From assembly GCF_000745015.1 (NCBI RefSeq), contig NZ_JQNA01000002.1, positions 3,534,001-3,598,000 of the forward strand: a stretch of 64,000 nucleotides of DNA, written 5' to 3'. The translations under genes were made by a program, and so were the position numbers. Source of the DNA: Burkholderia sp. 9120. Its GTDB lineage: Bacteria; Pseudomonadota; Gammaproteobacteria; Burkholderiales; Burkholderiaceae. The notes beneath the pieces are model-generated. The model was not told the origin of the DNA, ran no database searches, and saw nothing but the letters and a program-made list of their open reading frames with translations. Of this stretch, positions 1 through 8,960 are shown piece after piece. Numbering within the stretch: position 1 is the first letter of the stretch; each line of letters opens with the position of its first letter.

Positions 1-644
1 TTGCCGAGGACCTTCTCGTCGACGATGTCCTTGCCTGCGAAGTCGTAGCCGGCGCCGCGCGGCGTCTTCAGGAAGCCGATTTCAGCTTCCACGGCGTCTT
101 GCAGCGACGCGTCCAGACGACCCGACAGCAAGTCGGCGTAGACCTGATCCTGGTTCTGATACGGAACGACCTTCACGCCCTTCGGCTCCCAGTAGGTCTT
201 CGCGTAGGTTTCCTGGATCGTGCCCTGCTCGACGCCCACCGCCTTGCCCTTCAGCGAGTCAGCCGTCGGCATTACGCCCGAACCTTTCTTCGACACGAGG
301 CGCGTCGGCGTGTTGAACAGTTTCGACGAGAACGCAATCTGTTCGGCGCGTTGCGGCGTCATGGACATGGACGACAGCACGCCGTCGAACTTCTTCGCCT
401 TCAGGGCCGGAATCATGCCGTCGAAGTCGTTTTCGACCCACACGCATTTGGCCTTCAGGCGCGTGCAGATTTCATTGCCGAGGTCGATGTCGAAGCCAAC
501 GAGCTTGCCATCCGAGCCTTTGGACTCGAACGGGGGATAGCTGGCGTCAACGCCAAAACGGATAGTCGACCAATCTTTAGCGTGTGCGCCAATCGAGACG
601 GTAGCAAGCAGAGCAACCGTCAAAGCCGCTAGCAGTTTTTTCAC
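1..644 (-). CDS. Basic amino-acid ABC transporter periplasmic binding protein (5' part, runs off window)
   Basis: The gene reads leftward from a GTG at 642-644, preceded by a good Shine-Dalgarno (GAGG a few bases upstream). It opens with a lysine-rich signal peptide ending around AHA, then the family 3 solute-binding start (FGVDASYPPFESK, then GFDIDLG). This is the HisJ/ArgT/LAO type that delivers lysine, arginine, ornithine or histidine to an inner-membrane ABC importer. The C-terminal part lies beyond base 1, so transporter neighbours cannot be seen. Ligand specificity cannot be read from the sequence. Confidence 0.85.
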   Translation of the reverse strand, partial: MKKLLAALTVALLATVSIGAHAKDWSTIRFGVDASYPPFESKGSDGKLVGFDIDLGNEICTRLKAKCVWVENDFDGMIPALKAKKFDGVLSSMSMTPQRAEQIAFSSKLFNTPTRLVSKKGSGVMPTADSLKGKAVGVEQGTIQETYAKTYWEPKGVKVVPYQNQDQVYADLLSGRLDASLQDAVEAEIGFLKTPRGAGYDFAGKDIVDEKVLG

Positions 645-832
645 TGTTTAACTCCTCGGTGTAGTTCAAATACGCCCGTATGCGGTTTTGCCGCGGCGGG
701 CCGCCCGGCGCGACTCACGACCGGGCTTGGGTGGAAGCCGCCAGCCGGGGCGGCCAGCAGCGCGCGCCAAGCTTATCAGTTCAAAAATATTGGGAAGCTA
801 GTGAAACACCGGATGGCGGGTGAGGATAGCTT

Positions 833-1090
833 TTAACGCGAGAATGTGGTGGGGTTTAAAGTGCCGACCGCGCCGCACCAGAGTTCGCCTTTACCCATCA
901 TTTCCGCCTCGCGTGCATTCATGCCCGCGCATGCGCCATGCGAGTCCTGCAAGTCCTGCGGATTGGCTGAATCGCGCTGAATGCGCGCGAGCGACGCGCG
1001 GTTCATTTCGCCTTGCAGCCAGTTTCCAAAACCCATGACCGAGCCGGCCACGACGGCCAGCAACATCCATTCTGTTTTCTTCAAGCGCAT
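833..1090 (-). CDS. Small hypothetical membrane-anchored protein
   Basis: An 85-residue reading frame begins MRLKKTEWML and continues into one hydrophobic segment (about residues 8-24), so it looks like an N-terminally anchored small protein. The C-terminal half has two cysteines, in GACAG and LWCGA. I recognise no family and see no strong ribosome binding site. It is kept because the sequence has the composition of a real protein and no better gene lies on the other strand. Confidence 0.45.
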   Translation of the reverse strand: MRLKKTEWMLLAVVAGSVMGFGNWLQGEMNRASLARIQRDSANPQDLQDSHGACAGMNAREAEMMGKGELWCGAVGTLNPTTFSR

Positions 1091-1587
1091 TGTGGTTGTC
1101 TTGTTCGACGACCCGAAAACCGGTTCGCTTCATGCTTTGCCCTGGCCGTGACCGGCGCGGGACAAGTTAACGTTATCGGCAGCCTCGCCGTTCTTCTTTA
1201 AGTATTGCCCCGGTGTAAGCGCGGCCTGCTTGATACCATAATTCATCGGGCATAGTTGTTCTTTCGAATCGCGCTATTAAGCAAACTTGATTACGCCCTG
1301 TTACTACGCACATGCGTTTCAAGCGGCGGGCCGCCAAATTAAAGATTCCGCATAAATCGCCGTTAATGCGGATGTGCCCGTTTGACCGGTCACGCCAGGT
1401 TGCCCGTTTTTCCCGACACCGTCGTGGCCGAAAACAAAATTGTATTGCTTTAGCGCTATCATCAATGCTCCTCGCGCTCGCTTCCTGCGGCGCAATGAGC
1501 GTATCTGTCTGAAGAAAGTCACCGAACACCACCTGCGCGGATCGCCTCCGCGTGCGGGCGTTCGTCGGCCAGGCCTTCTGCTAAACG
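1091..1587. other. Intergenic region, no convincing gene
   Basis: This stretch of about 500 bases lies between the small minus-strand gene and the PotD-like gene. The short frames in it, on both strands, are arginine/proline-rich and lack credible starts. It probably holds the promoter of the 1588 gene, but I could not fix a -35/-10 pair. Confidence 0.4.
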
Positions 1588-2745
1588 GTGTTGTATATGC
1601 ACAAGATGTTGATGGCAGATGACATGCGCGGTTGTAAACGATTCTTCCCGCGGAGAATCGCGGGCGCTGCAGCCCGCGCGAATGGTTCGCGCGGCCGGGC
1701 TTTATCCGTATTGCTGGCGTTTCTGATCGGCGCGGTTTTCTGCTGCGGGCTTTTCTCTGCCGCGCCGGCGCAGGCCGGCGAGAAAATCCTGCGCGTACTG
1801 GCGTGGCCCGGTTATGCCGACGACGACGTGGTCAAGACCTTCGAGTCGCGCTACAAGGTCAAGGTGGAAGTGACGCTGGCCGATTCCGACGAAGCGTTGT
1901 GGACGCTGATGCACAGCAAGGACACGCCGCCGTTCGACGTGCTCGCCGCCAACACCGCTGAAATCCAGCGCTATACGCGCGCCAATCTGCTGGCGCCGCT
2001 CGATCTCGCGAGCCTGCCGAACACGAAACTGCAACTGCCGCGGTTTCAGGCGCGCACGTCGATCGAAGGGCTGACGTCGGCCGGCAAGGTGTACGCGATT
2101 CCGTTCACGTATTCGTCGATGGGCCTGATCTACGATCGCAAGCAGATCGCGGTGCCGCCGCATTCCATGCGCGAGTTGTGGAATCCGAAATACCGCGGCA
2201 AGGTGCTCGATTTCAACAGCGCGCAGCACAACTTCTCGTTCACCGCGCTGGCGCTTGGTTACACGCATCCGTTTCAGCTCGACGCCACGCAGATTCACAC
2301 GATCGCGCAGAAGCTGGTCGATCTGCGCCGCAATCTGTTGACCTATTACACGCTGCCCGAAGAAGCGACCGCGGTTTTCATGCAGCACAAGGTCGCGCTG
2401 ATGTTCGGCAATTACGGCACCCAGCAGGTCGAATTGCTGCGCCGTGCGGGCGCGGACGTGGGCTATGTGATTCCCGACGAAGGTGCGCTCGCGTGGCTCG
2501 ATTGCTGGTCGATGACGCGTTCGGCGCAAGACCCTTCGCTCGCGCTCGCGTGGATCAACTACATGCTCGAACCCGGCGTGAGCGGCTTGCTCACGCAACG
2601 TCAGGGGCTCGCCAATACGTTGAGCGCGCCGGTCGACAATAGCGAAAAAGCGCACATCGTGTGGATCGGACCGGTGGAGGATATTCAGCGTCGCGAGGAC
2701 CTGTGGGCCCGAATCGTGTCCGGCGACCGGTCGGAGCGTTTCTGA
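1588..2745 (+). CDS. PotD/PotF-like periplasmic polyamine-type binding protein
   Basis: This is a family 1 extracellular solute-binding protein like spermidine/putrescine-binding PotD. It has an N-terminal signal anchor (hydrophobic around residues 40-60, cleavage near AQAGE), then ILRVLAWPGYADD, the DVLAANTAEIQRY lobe and a VIPDEGALAWLDCWSM stretch matching the PotD ligand-site segment with its conserved Trp and Asp. Several in-frame ATGs exist (1588, 1597, 1606, 1612, 1624); 1624, starting MRGCKRFF, is as likely as 1588. No permease or ATPase gene is nearby. Its stop overlaps the start of a membrane diguanylate cyclase gene (ATGA), so it is probably a sensor subunit rather than a transport component, as NspS is for MbaA in Vibrio cholerae. 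The ligand is unknown. Confidence 0.8.
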   Translation: MLYMHKMLMADDMRGCKRFFPRRIAGAAARANGSRGRALSVLLAFLIGAVFCCGLFSAAPAQAGEKILRVLAWPGYADDDVVKTFESRYKVKVEVTLADSDEALWTLMHSKDTPPFDVLAANTAEIQRYTRANLLAPLDLASLPNTKLQLPRFQARTSIEGLTSAGKVYAIPFTYSSMGLIYDRKQIAVPPHSMRELWNPKYRGKVLDFNSAQHNFSFTALALGYTHPFQLDATQIHTIAQKLVDLRRNLLTYYTLPEEATAVFMQHKVALMFGNYGTQQVELLRRAGADVGYVIPDEGALAWLDCWSMTRSAQDPSLALAWINYMLEPGVSGLLTQRQGLANTLSAPVDNSEKAHIVWIGPVEDIQRREDLWARIVSGDRSERF

Positions 2746-4568
2746 TGATACGGCCCGGCCTGACGGTCAAGTTGTCGGTGCTGCTCGCCTGCATCGGCGT
2801 GCTCGCGTCCGGCGCGACCGGCTATTACGCGTATCGCGCCAATCGCACGATGCTGGTGAACGAAGCCGGCCACAGTCTGTTGACTTCCACGGAACTGCTC
2901 GGTCAGCGCTTTTCCGCCTCGATCGACGACGTCGGCGCCGACGCCCAGGTGCTCGCGAGTTTGCCGTCCGCGGCGGATGTCGCGCAGACCGACGACGGTC
3001 TCGGCAAGAATGCGGCGCGCGAGCAACTGGCGCAGGTGTATTCGAGCTTCATGATCCATCACCCGGAGTACCTGCAGATCCGGTTGATCGCGCGGCAGCA
3101 CTACGGGCTCGAACTGATCCGCTTCGACCGCGACGGCGACGGCCTCGCGCGCGTGCAGGGCAACAGCCTGCAGGAAAAAGGCCAGTTCGCGTATGTGTTC
3201 GAGACGCTGGCGTTTTCGCCGGGCCGCATTTACACGTCGCCGATCTCGGTCAATCACGAGTACGGCGCGCATGGCGCGGAAGGCAAACCGACCTTGCGGC
3301 TCGGCACGCCGGTCGCGAACGCGAGCGGCGAGGTGGTGGGCGTCGTGGTGATCGACGTCGACCTCGCCGGTTTGCTCAAACGCCTGCAAAGCGATTTGCC
3401 GAGCGACTACCAGGTCTATCTCACCAACGAGTGGGGCGATTTTCTGGTTCATCCCGATCCGTCGAAAACCTTCGGCTTCGACCGGGGGCGGCGTGTGCTG
3501 ATCCAGGACAGCTTCTCCGTCACCAAACCCCTGTTCGTGCAGTCGCAAAGCGAAATCCTCGTCAACGGCCTCGTGAAGCCGAAGCAGGCGGCGGGTCAGG
3601 TGCTCGCCTTCGTGCGGCGGCCGTTCGGCGATTCAGCGGGCAACCGCTTTATTGTGCTCGGACTCGCCAAGCCGCTCCAGGACGTGTTGTCCGGCGCGAA
3701 TCTGCTCGGCGATCGCATTGTTCGTATGGTGCTGGTGTTCAGCGTGCTGGCGCTGGTTCTTGCCGTGCTGTTCGCGCGCGCGCTGACCAAGCCGCTGCAT
3801 CTGCTCGCGCACGCGGCGACGCATCTGTTCGCCGAACATGCCATGGAAACGTTGCCGCTCAAACGGACCGACGAGATCGGCGTGCTGGCGCGCTGCTTCG
3901 ATCGTCTACGCCGCGAAATCAAATCGCAGATGGACGTGCTGCACACCAAGCAACGCGAGCTCGTGCATCTGGCAACGCACGACGGGCTGACCGGCTTGCC
4001 GAACCGCATGCTGTTCATGCAGAAGCTCGAAAGCGCGATCGACGAAGCCACGCGACGTCAGGAGGGCCTGGCGGTGCTGTTCGTCGACCTCGACCGCTTC
4101 AAGCAGATCAACGACCAGTTCGGCCATGCGATCGGTGACAAGGTGCTGGCCGCGGTGGCGCGCCGCCTCAAGCAGGTGCTCTGTTCCGCCGACGTGGTGG
4201 CGCGACTCGGCGGCGACGAGTTCATCGTGCTGATCGAGGGGCCGCGTTCCGCGGAAGCGGCGCCGGCGATCGCGTCGCGCATCATGGACACGCTGAACGA
4301 AACCCTCGTGATGGACGGGCAAAGCATGAACGTGGGCGCGAGTATCGGCATCAGCCAGTTCCCGGACGACAGCGGCACGGCGGAAGAGCTGCTGCTGAAC
4401 GCCGACGCGGCCATGTATGCGGCCAAATCCGGCGGACGGTGCGCGTATTTGCTCTATCACGATCTGCTTGAAATACGTCGGCGCGAACAGCGCGCCCAGC
4501 AAGAAGCGGCGCAGGCGAGGGCGGGTAAAGACGCAACGGCCGGCCGCGAGGCCGAGCCGATGGCCTGA
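2745..4568 (+). CDS. Membrane diguanylate cyclase (dCache-HAMP-GGDEF)
   Basis: The 607-residue protein makes cyclic di-GMP. Transmembrane helix 1 is about residues 8-30, followed by a large periplasmic dCache-type sensor (31-320), helix 2 (326-346), HAMP (347-398) and a GGDEF domain (about 400-570) with the intact active-site motif GGDEF at 489-493. The usual allosteric RxxD I-site before it reads CSAD, so the inhibitory arginine is missing and product inhibition may be weak. No EAL domain follows. I start it at the ATG in 2745-2747, which overlaps the stop of the PotD-like gene, and not at the upstream in-frame codon at 2661. The overlap suggests translational coupling and a shared sensing complex in the periplasm. 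Confidence 0.9.
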   Translation: MIRPGLTVKLSVLLACIGVLASGATGYYAYRANRTMLVNEAGHSLLTSTELLGQRFSASIDDVGADAQVLASLPSAADVAQTDDGLGKNAAREQLAQVYSSFMIHHPEYLQIRLIARQHYGLELIRFDRDGDGLARVQGNSLQEKGQFAYVFETLAFSPGRIYTSPISVNHEYGAHGAEGKPTLRLGTPVANASGEVVGVVVIDVDLAGLLKRLQSDLPSDYQVYLTNEWGDFLVHPDPSKTFGFDRGRRVLIQDSFSVTKPLFVQSQSEILVNGLVKPKQAAGQVLAFVRRPFGDSAGNRFIVLGLAKPLQDVLSGANLLGDRIVRMVLVFSVLALVLAVLFARALTKPLHLLAHAATHLFAEHAMETLPLKRTDEIGVLARCFDRLRREIKSQMDVLHTKQRELVHLATHDGLTGLPNRMLFMQKLESAIDEATRRQEGLAVLFVDLDRFKQINDQFGHAIGDKVLAAVARRLKQVLCSADVVARLGGDEFIVLIEGPRSAEAAPAIASRIMDTLNETLVMDGQSMNVGASIGISQFPDDSGTAEELLLNADAAMYAAKSGGRCAYLLYHDLLEIRRREQRAQQEAAQARAGKDATAGREAEPMA

Positions 4569-4598
4569 CGAACGACCTGCCGTGCGTCGTGCCGCGTC

Positions 4599-4633
4599 TT
4601 CGTTAGCGGCTTGCCTTGCACGCCGCTAACGAA
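4599..4633. terminator. Perfect 12-bp hairpin after the diguanylate cyclase gene
   Basis: TTCGTTAGCGGC (4599-4610) pairs perfectly with GCCGCTAACGAA (4622-4633) around an 11-base loop. It lies 30 bases past the stop codon. No T-tract follows, so it may be a processing or attenuating hairpin. The rest of the gap to 4901 holds no gene I can support. Confidence 0.5.
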
Positions 4634-4901
4634 CGCCTTGCGCGATCCTTCACGCGCGTCGCTTCGCCGGATTTCCCTCTCTCCGACCCGCGCCAGACAG
4701 CGCTTTCATCAGACCATTGCGCCTCAAAAACACGAGGCAAGTTTGCCTCCATCGTCGCTTCGGCGAGCGCTCGAGCAATCGTTTGCGCCGATCTTGAGGC
4801 AAGTATTTTTCATTTCACTGGAAGCGTTTTCGTCGTCTCAACTTTCGTCGCGGGCTTGCCGACAACGTCGTTATGGCAACAGGATTGACTGGAGATTTTC
4901 C

Positions 4902-5267
4902 GTGAAGCGACAGGTTTGTTTCTTGGTGGCTGCACTGGCGCTCGCCGGTTGCGCGCAGATGCCGCCGTCGACAGCGGCGCATCCGGACAAGGCGCCGAAC
5001 GAAGTGATCAGTTTCGACATTCCGCCGGACGCACTGGGCGCACGCGATCCGCAACTCACCGCCGTGCTGGCCAAAGCCGGCGCGCTGGCCGCCGCGCAGC
5101 CGCAGCCGACGGTCGTGCTCGTCACCGCGTTGGGACAGGATTTCGGCTATCTGAATCAGGCGGTCTGGAAAGGCGTGCCCGCGCAACGCACCGCACGGGT
5201 GAACTTCGAGAACCGGACGGCCGGCTTGGGGCAGCCGTACAGCGTGTCGATCAGGACGGTGCAATGA
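4902..5267 (+). CDS. Small outer-membrane lipoprotein, function unknown
   Basis: The protein has 121 residues, with a GTG start at 4902 chosen because GGAGA sits about 8 bases upstream. The N-terminus is a lipoprotein signal, with lipobox LAGC and the lipidated cysteine near residue 17. The mature part has a DIPPDALGARDP segment and ends in a beta-rich stretch (SVSIRTVQ). I do not recognise the family. Its stop overlaps the next start (ATGA), and a lytic transglycosylase gene follows, so a role in a cell-wall-spanning assembly is plausible but unproven. Confidence 0.75.
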   Translation: MKRQVCFLVAALALAGCAQMPPSTAAHPDKAPNEVISFDIPPDALGARDPQLTAVLAKAGALAAAQPQPTVVLVTALGQDFGYLNQAVWKGVPAQRTARVNFENRTAGLGQPYSVSIRTVQ

Positions 5268-5623
5268 ACGCGCACCTCGTGATCGCTCGCAGCGCATTGC
5301 TTACCCTGACCGCACTGCTGGCCGCATCGGCGTTCGCGGGTCAACCGGGTGCGGATCTGCAGTCCGCCGCTGCGTTTCCGCCCGCAGCGGACAAGGTTTA
5401 TCCGCCGCTGCCGTCGCTCGCCATGCTGCCGCCGCCGAGTGCGACCGATGACGACGCCGCGCCGCTCAAACCGACGCCGCATCGCAAGAAATCGCGCGTG
5501 TCCGCCCAGATGCAGGAGCGCCGCACGCCGCCGGCGCCGGTGGTGCGGCTGATCGTGTCCGACGCGTCGCACGCGTATCTCGACACCGTACAGCGCCAGA
5601 TCGATCTGGCCATGAACAAATAG
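5264..5623 (+). CDS. Secreted proline-rich protein, function unknown
   Basis: The 119-residue protein starts at the ATG overlapping the preceding stop. It has a clear signal peptide (MNAHLVIARSALL, cleavage near AFAG), then a proline-rich linker (YPPLPSLAMLPPPS) and a basic patch (PHRKKSR), and ends in a probable helix (HAYLDTVQRQIDLAMNK). No family is recognised. It sits between a lipoprotein and a transglycosylase gene in one operon. Confidence 0.7.
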   Translation: MNAHLVIARSALLTLTALLAASAFAGQPGADLQSAAAFPPAADKVYPPLPSLAMLPPPSATDDDAAPLKPTPHRKKSRVSAQMQERRTPPAPVVRLIVSDASHAYLDTVQRQIDLAMNK

Positions 5624-5691
5624 CGCGGCAAGCAGGACCACACACCACGCCGCTTTCACCTCTTTATCGCTCTCGAGCGGAAGGATGAAGC

Positions 5692-6126
5692 ATGTCCTTG
5701 AAAATCTTCTTTGCCGCGTTCGCCTGCTGGATGGCGTGCGGTACAGCGCAAGCAGCCGATGACTGCTTCAACGAAGCCGCGGCTTATCAAGGCGTCAACC
5801 CGTGGGTGCTGCGTGCGCTCGCGTGGTACGAATCGAAGGGCGACCCGAGCGCGATCCGGCGCAACGCCAATGGATCGATCGACGTTGGCCAGTTGCAGAT
5901 CAACTCGATCCACTTCGGCGATCTCGCGCGCGAAGGGGTGCCGCATCGCGCGCTGATCGATCCGTGCGTGAACGTCTACGTCGCGGCCTGGCTGCTGAAA
6001 CAGAAGATGGTCAAGCACGGCAACACGTGGCGCGCGATCGGCGCCTACCACTCGGAAACGCCGAGAGAGCGGGACGCCTACGCACGCGGTATCCAGAAGG
6101 TGCTGGTGGCGTGGGGGCAACTGTAG
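5692..6126 (+). CDS. Small lytic transglycosylase (IagB/VirB1-like SLT domain)
   Basis: The 144-residue periplasmic enzyme cleaves peptidoglycan glycan strands. A signal peptide ends near AQA (residues 19-21). The SLT domain shows the catalytic glutamate in WYESKGDPSAI, then the typical GSIDVGQLQINSIHF and the NVYVAAWLL helix. Its length and motifs match the small specialised transglycosylases (IagB, VirB1, PilT-type) that open the wall for secretion systems, pili or conjugation machines, but no such system is encoded next to it. It is co-directional with the lipoprotein and proline-rich genes and 68 bases downstream of them. Confidence 0.9.
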   Translation: MSLKIFFAAFACWMACGTAQAADDCFNEAAAYQGVNPWVLRALAWYESKGDPSAIRRNANGSIDVGQLQINSIHFGDLAREGVPHRALIDPCVNVYVAAWLLKQKMVKHGNTWRAIGAYHSETPRERDAYARGIQKVLVAWGQL

Positions 6127-6184
6127 TCGGATCGCCAGGCCGTTTTTCCCACGCCCGCACGCACACTCAATCTCAAGCCCGTAC

Positions 6185-7318
6185 TTAGACGATCCGTGCG
6201 CCGCCGCGATACGTGGCGCGCGGCACCGGCAGCGTGTCGAGCATCGTCACCCGCACGAAGTCGGCACGCAGGCGCGCTTCGATCGCGCCGCGGTCATGCA
6301 AGCCGGCCGTGCGCGCCGGTTCGGCGGAGACTGTTGCCATCGCGCGCGGCAGCGTCCAGTCCGCTTTCGCGACCAGTTCGAACACGGCGGTCAGCAAACT
6401 CGACGGCACGTAATCCGAGGACAGGATATCGAGCAGATTCGCCTCGGCCAGTTCGAGCGCCGACACGTTGCCCGAATGCGAGCCGCCACGCACGATATTC
6501 GGTGCGCCCATGATGGTCGAAATGCCGTGCTCGCGCGCGGCCTCCGCAGCCACGCGAGTGGTCGGGAATTCGGCCAGCACGATCCCTTCGGCGCGCGCCT
6601 GTTCGACGTGTTCGACCAGCGTGTCGTCATGGCTCGCCACCGGAATGCCGAGCCGGTTGCAACGTTCGACGATCTCGCGGCGGTGCGCGTCGGCGTAACG
6701 GGCCTGTTCGATCGACAACTCGGTCAGCGCGGTCGCGACATGTTCGTCGCTCAGCTTGCCGTTGCGCTCCTGAAAACGGCGCCATTGCTCGCGGTCGTGC
6801 CACTGGCGCTGACCCGGCGTATGGTCCATCACCGAGGCGAGTCGCAGCAGCGGATGCGCGCACAACGAATCGAACAGTTCGACTACGTCGGCGGTAGCGA
6901 TTTCGCAGCGCAGATGCAGAAAGTGTTCAGCGCGTAGCAGGTTGCGTTCGGACAGGCGCGTGAGCGATTCGGCGCATTGCGTTTGCACGTCGCGGCCGCG
7001 CAACCCTACGTTCGAGCGCGAACCGATTGCGAGCGCATCGAATACGGTGGTGATGCCGGCGGCGGCCACCTGCGCATCGTGAATCACGAACGCGGCGTCG
7101 GTATTCCATTGCACGCCGGGACGCGGCGCGAGATGTTTCTCGAGATTGTCCGTGTGCAATTCGATCAGGCCGGGCAACAGATAGTCGCCGTCCCAATCCT
7201 GCGCTTCGCGCGCCGCGGTCGTGCCGCGCTCGACGTCGCGAATCACGCCGTCTTCGACGTGTACCACGCCGGTGAATACTTCATCTCGCGTCACGATGCG
7301 AGCGTTTCTGATCAACAT
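6185..7318 (-). CDS. phnM: Alpha-D-ribose 1-methylphosphonate 5-triphosphate diphosphatase PhnM
   Basis: This amidohydrolase-superfamily enzyme releases pyrophosphate from ribose methylphosphonate triphosphate in the carbon-phosphorus lyase pathway. It starts MLIRNARIVT and carries the metal-site stretch ELHTDNLEKHLAPR, plus SVMDHTPGQRQ and SHDDT motifs characteristic of PhnM. The 377 residues match the family length. It is the last gene of the minus-strand phn run, 98 bases after phnL. Confidence 0.96.
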   Translation of the reverse strand: MLIRNARIVTRDEVFTGVVHVEDGVIRDVERGTTAAREAQDWDGDYLLPGLIELHTDNLEKHLAPRPGVQWNTDAAFVIHDAQVAAAGITTVFDALAIGSRSNVGLRGRDVQTQCAESLTRLSERNLLRAEHFLHLRCEIATADVVELFDSLCAHPLLRLASVMDHTPGQRQWHDREQWRRFQERNGKLSDEHVATALTELSIEQARYADAHRREIVERCNRLGIPVASHDDTLVEHVEQARAEGIVLAEFPTTRVAAEAAREHGISTIMGAPNIVRGGSHSGNVSALELAEANLLDILSSDYVPSSLLTAVFELVAKADWTLPRAMATVSAEPARTAGLHDRGAIEARLRADFVRVTMLDTLPVPRATYRGGARIV

Positions 7319-7416
7319 CGACTTGCTCCGTAGTCAGTCAGACTGGAATGGTGCGACTGGGTGGGTGGTTCAGTGTAATGCACGTTTCTCATGCTGTACG
7401 GCGCAGATCGATCCGC

Positions 7417-8184
7417 TCAATGACGCAGCGGCGGCCTCAGTTCGAGCCGGCGCGTCGCCACCTTGTTGCGCGTATCTTCGTCGTGAAAAATGCCGACGAT
7501 CGCCGCGCCGCGTTCGCGCGCTTCGACGATCAGATCGGCAACCACGTCGCGGTTCTCCGCGTCGAGCGAAGCGGTCGGTTCGTCGAGCAGCAGCAGCGGG
7601 TGGCCGGCGATCAGGCCGCGCGCAATATTCACGCGCTGTTGCTCGCCGCCCGAGAAGGTGGCGGGCGCTAGCGTCCACAGCCGCTCCGGCACGTTCAACC
7701 GCGCCAGCAGCGCAGCGGCCCGCGCGCGCGCTTCGTCTTCGGCAACGCCACGCGACAGCAGCGGTTCGGCGACGAGCGTGAGCGTCGGCACACGCGGAAT
7801 CACGCGCAGAAACTGGCTGACGTAGCCGACTACGCCGCGCCGCAGTCGCAGCACGTCGTGCGGCTCGGCGCCGGTGATCGACACGGCGCGGCCGTCGTCC
7901 GCGGCGGCGCGAATCTCGATCGAACCGGTGCTCGCGAGATAGTTGCCGTACAGGCAGCGCAGCAGCGTGCTTTTGCCCGCGCCCGATGGGCCGACCAGCA
8001 CCACGCATTCGCCGCGCTCCACGTCGAGCGACACGCCCGCGAGCGCTTCGATCTGCACGCCGCCCTGGCCATGCAAAGTAAAGGTCTTGCCGATGCCGAC
8101 CGCGCGCAGCATCAGCGCGGCGTTGTCGGCGAATGCGTGCCCGGCGGCGTGGATCGGATTGGCGGTATCAATGGATTGCATCAT
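7417..8184 (-). CDS. phnL: C-P lyase complex ATP-binding protein PhnL
   Basis: This is an ABC-type ATPase associated with the carbon-phosphorus lyase core. It has Walker A GPSGAGKST, signature FSGGEQQRV and Walker B LLLLDEPTASLD. The YGNYL and VSQFLRVIPRVP stretches are typical of PhnL rather than transporter ATPases. The reading frame continues open upstream into phnK, but the ATG at 8182-8184 (MMQSIDTANP), just after the phnK stop, is the sensible start. Confidence 0.95.
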   Translation of the reverse strand: MMQSIDTANPIHAAGHAFADNAALMLRAVGIGKTFTLHGQGGVQIEALAGVSLDVERGECVVLVGPSGAGKSTLLRCLYGNYLASTGSIEIRAAADDGRAVSITGAEPHDVLRLRRGVVGYVSQFLRVIPRVPTLTLVAEPLLSRGVAEDEARARAAALLARLNVPERLWTLAPATFSGGEQQRVNIARGLIAGHPLLLLDEPTASLDAENRDVVADLIVEARERGAAIVGIFHDEDTRNKVATRRLELRPPLRH

Positions 8185-8189
8185 GAGCC

Positions 8190-8960
8190 TCAAACCGGCA
8201 GAACCGAGGAAACCAGCGTTTGCGTGTACGGGTGCTGCGGATCGTCGAGCACCTGATCGGTCAGACCCGCTTCGACCACTTCGCCGCCTTGCATCACCAT
8301 CAGCCGATGCGCGAGCAAACGCGCCACACCGATATCGTGCGTGACGATCAGCACCGACAGATGCAGCGTGGAGGTCAGCGTGCGCAGCAGATCGAGCAGG
8401 CGTGCCTGCACCGAGACGTCGAGACCGGCGGTGGGTTCGTCCATGAACACGAGCCGCGGACTGGTCACGAGATTGCGCGCAATCTGCAAACGCTGCTGCA
8501 TGCCGCCTGAAAACGCGGCCGGAAATTCGTCGATCCGCGACGCGTCGAGTTCGACGCGCTCCATCCACTGCGTGGCCGCGTAGCGAATATCGCCGTAGTG
8601 GCGGGCGCCGACAGCCATCAGCGGCTCGCCGATATTCGCGCCGGCCGAGACGCCGCTACGCAGTCCGTCGCGCGGATTCTGCTGCACGAAGCCCCACTCG
8701 GTGCGCATCAGCATCCGCCGGCGCGGTTCGGACAGCGTCAGCAGGTCGAGTTTTTCCCCATGCGAGGCGGTGTAGTGCAGCGCGCCGCTGTCGGATTCGG
8801 TTTTCAACGCGAGCGCATTCAGCAACGTGGTCTTGCCCGAACCGGATTCGCCGACGATGCACAACACCTCGCCCGGATACAGATCGAAGCTGACGTTCCT
8901 GCAGCCGTTGCGGCCGCCGTATTGTTTGGTGAGCGCACGGGCGCTCAGCAGCGGCGTCAT
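8190..8960 (-). CDS. phnK: C-P lyase complex ATP-binding protein PhnK
   Basis: The 256-residue ABC ATPase binds the PhnGHIJ core and is needed for phosphonate breakdown. It has Walker A GESGSGKTT, signature FSGGMQQRL and Walker B RLVFMDEPTAGLD. Its start overlaps the phnJ stop by 4 bases and phnL follows within 6 bases, so the genes are translationally linked. Confidence 0.96.
   Translation of the reverse strand: MTPLLSARALTKQYGGRNGCRNVSFDLYPGEVLCIVGESGSGKTTLLNALALKTESDSGALHYTASHGEKLDLLTLSEPRRRMLMRTEWGFVQQNPRDGLRSGVSAGANIGEPLMAVGARHYGDIRYAATQWMERVELDASRIDEFPAAFSGGMQQRLQIARNLVTSPRLVFMDEPTAGLDVSVQARLLDLLRTLTSTLHLSVLIVTHDIGVARLLAHRLMVMQGGEVVEAGLTDQVLDDPQHPYTQTLVSSVLPV

Noticed and set aside
1173..1532. 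119-codon minus-strand frame before the PotD-like gene
   Set aside because: Composition unlike a protein, no start signal and no motif.
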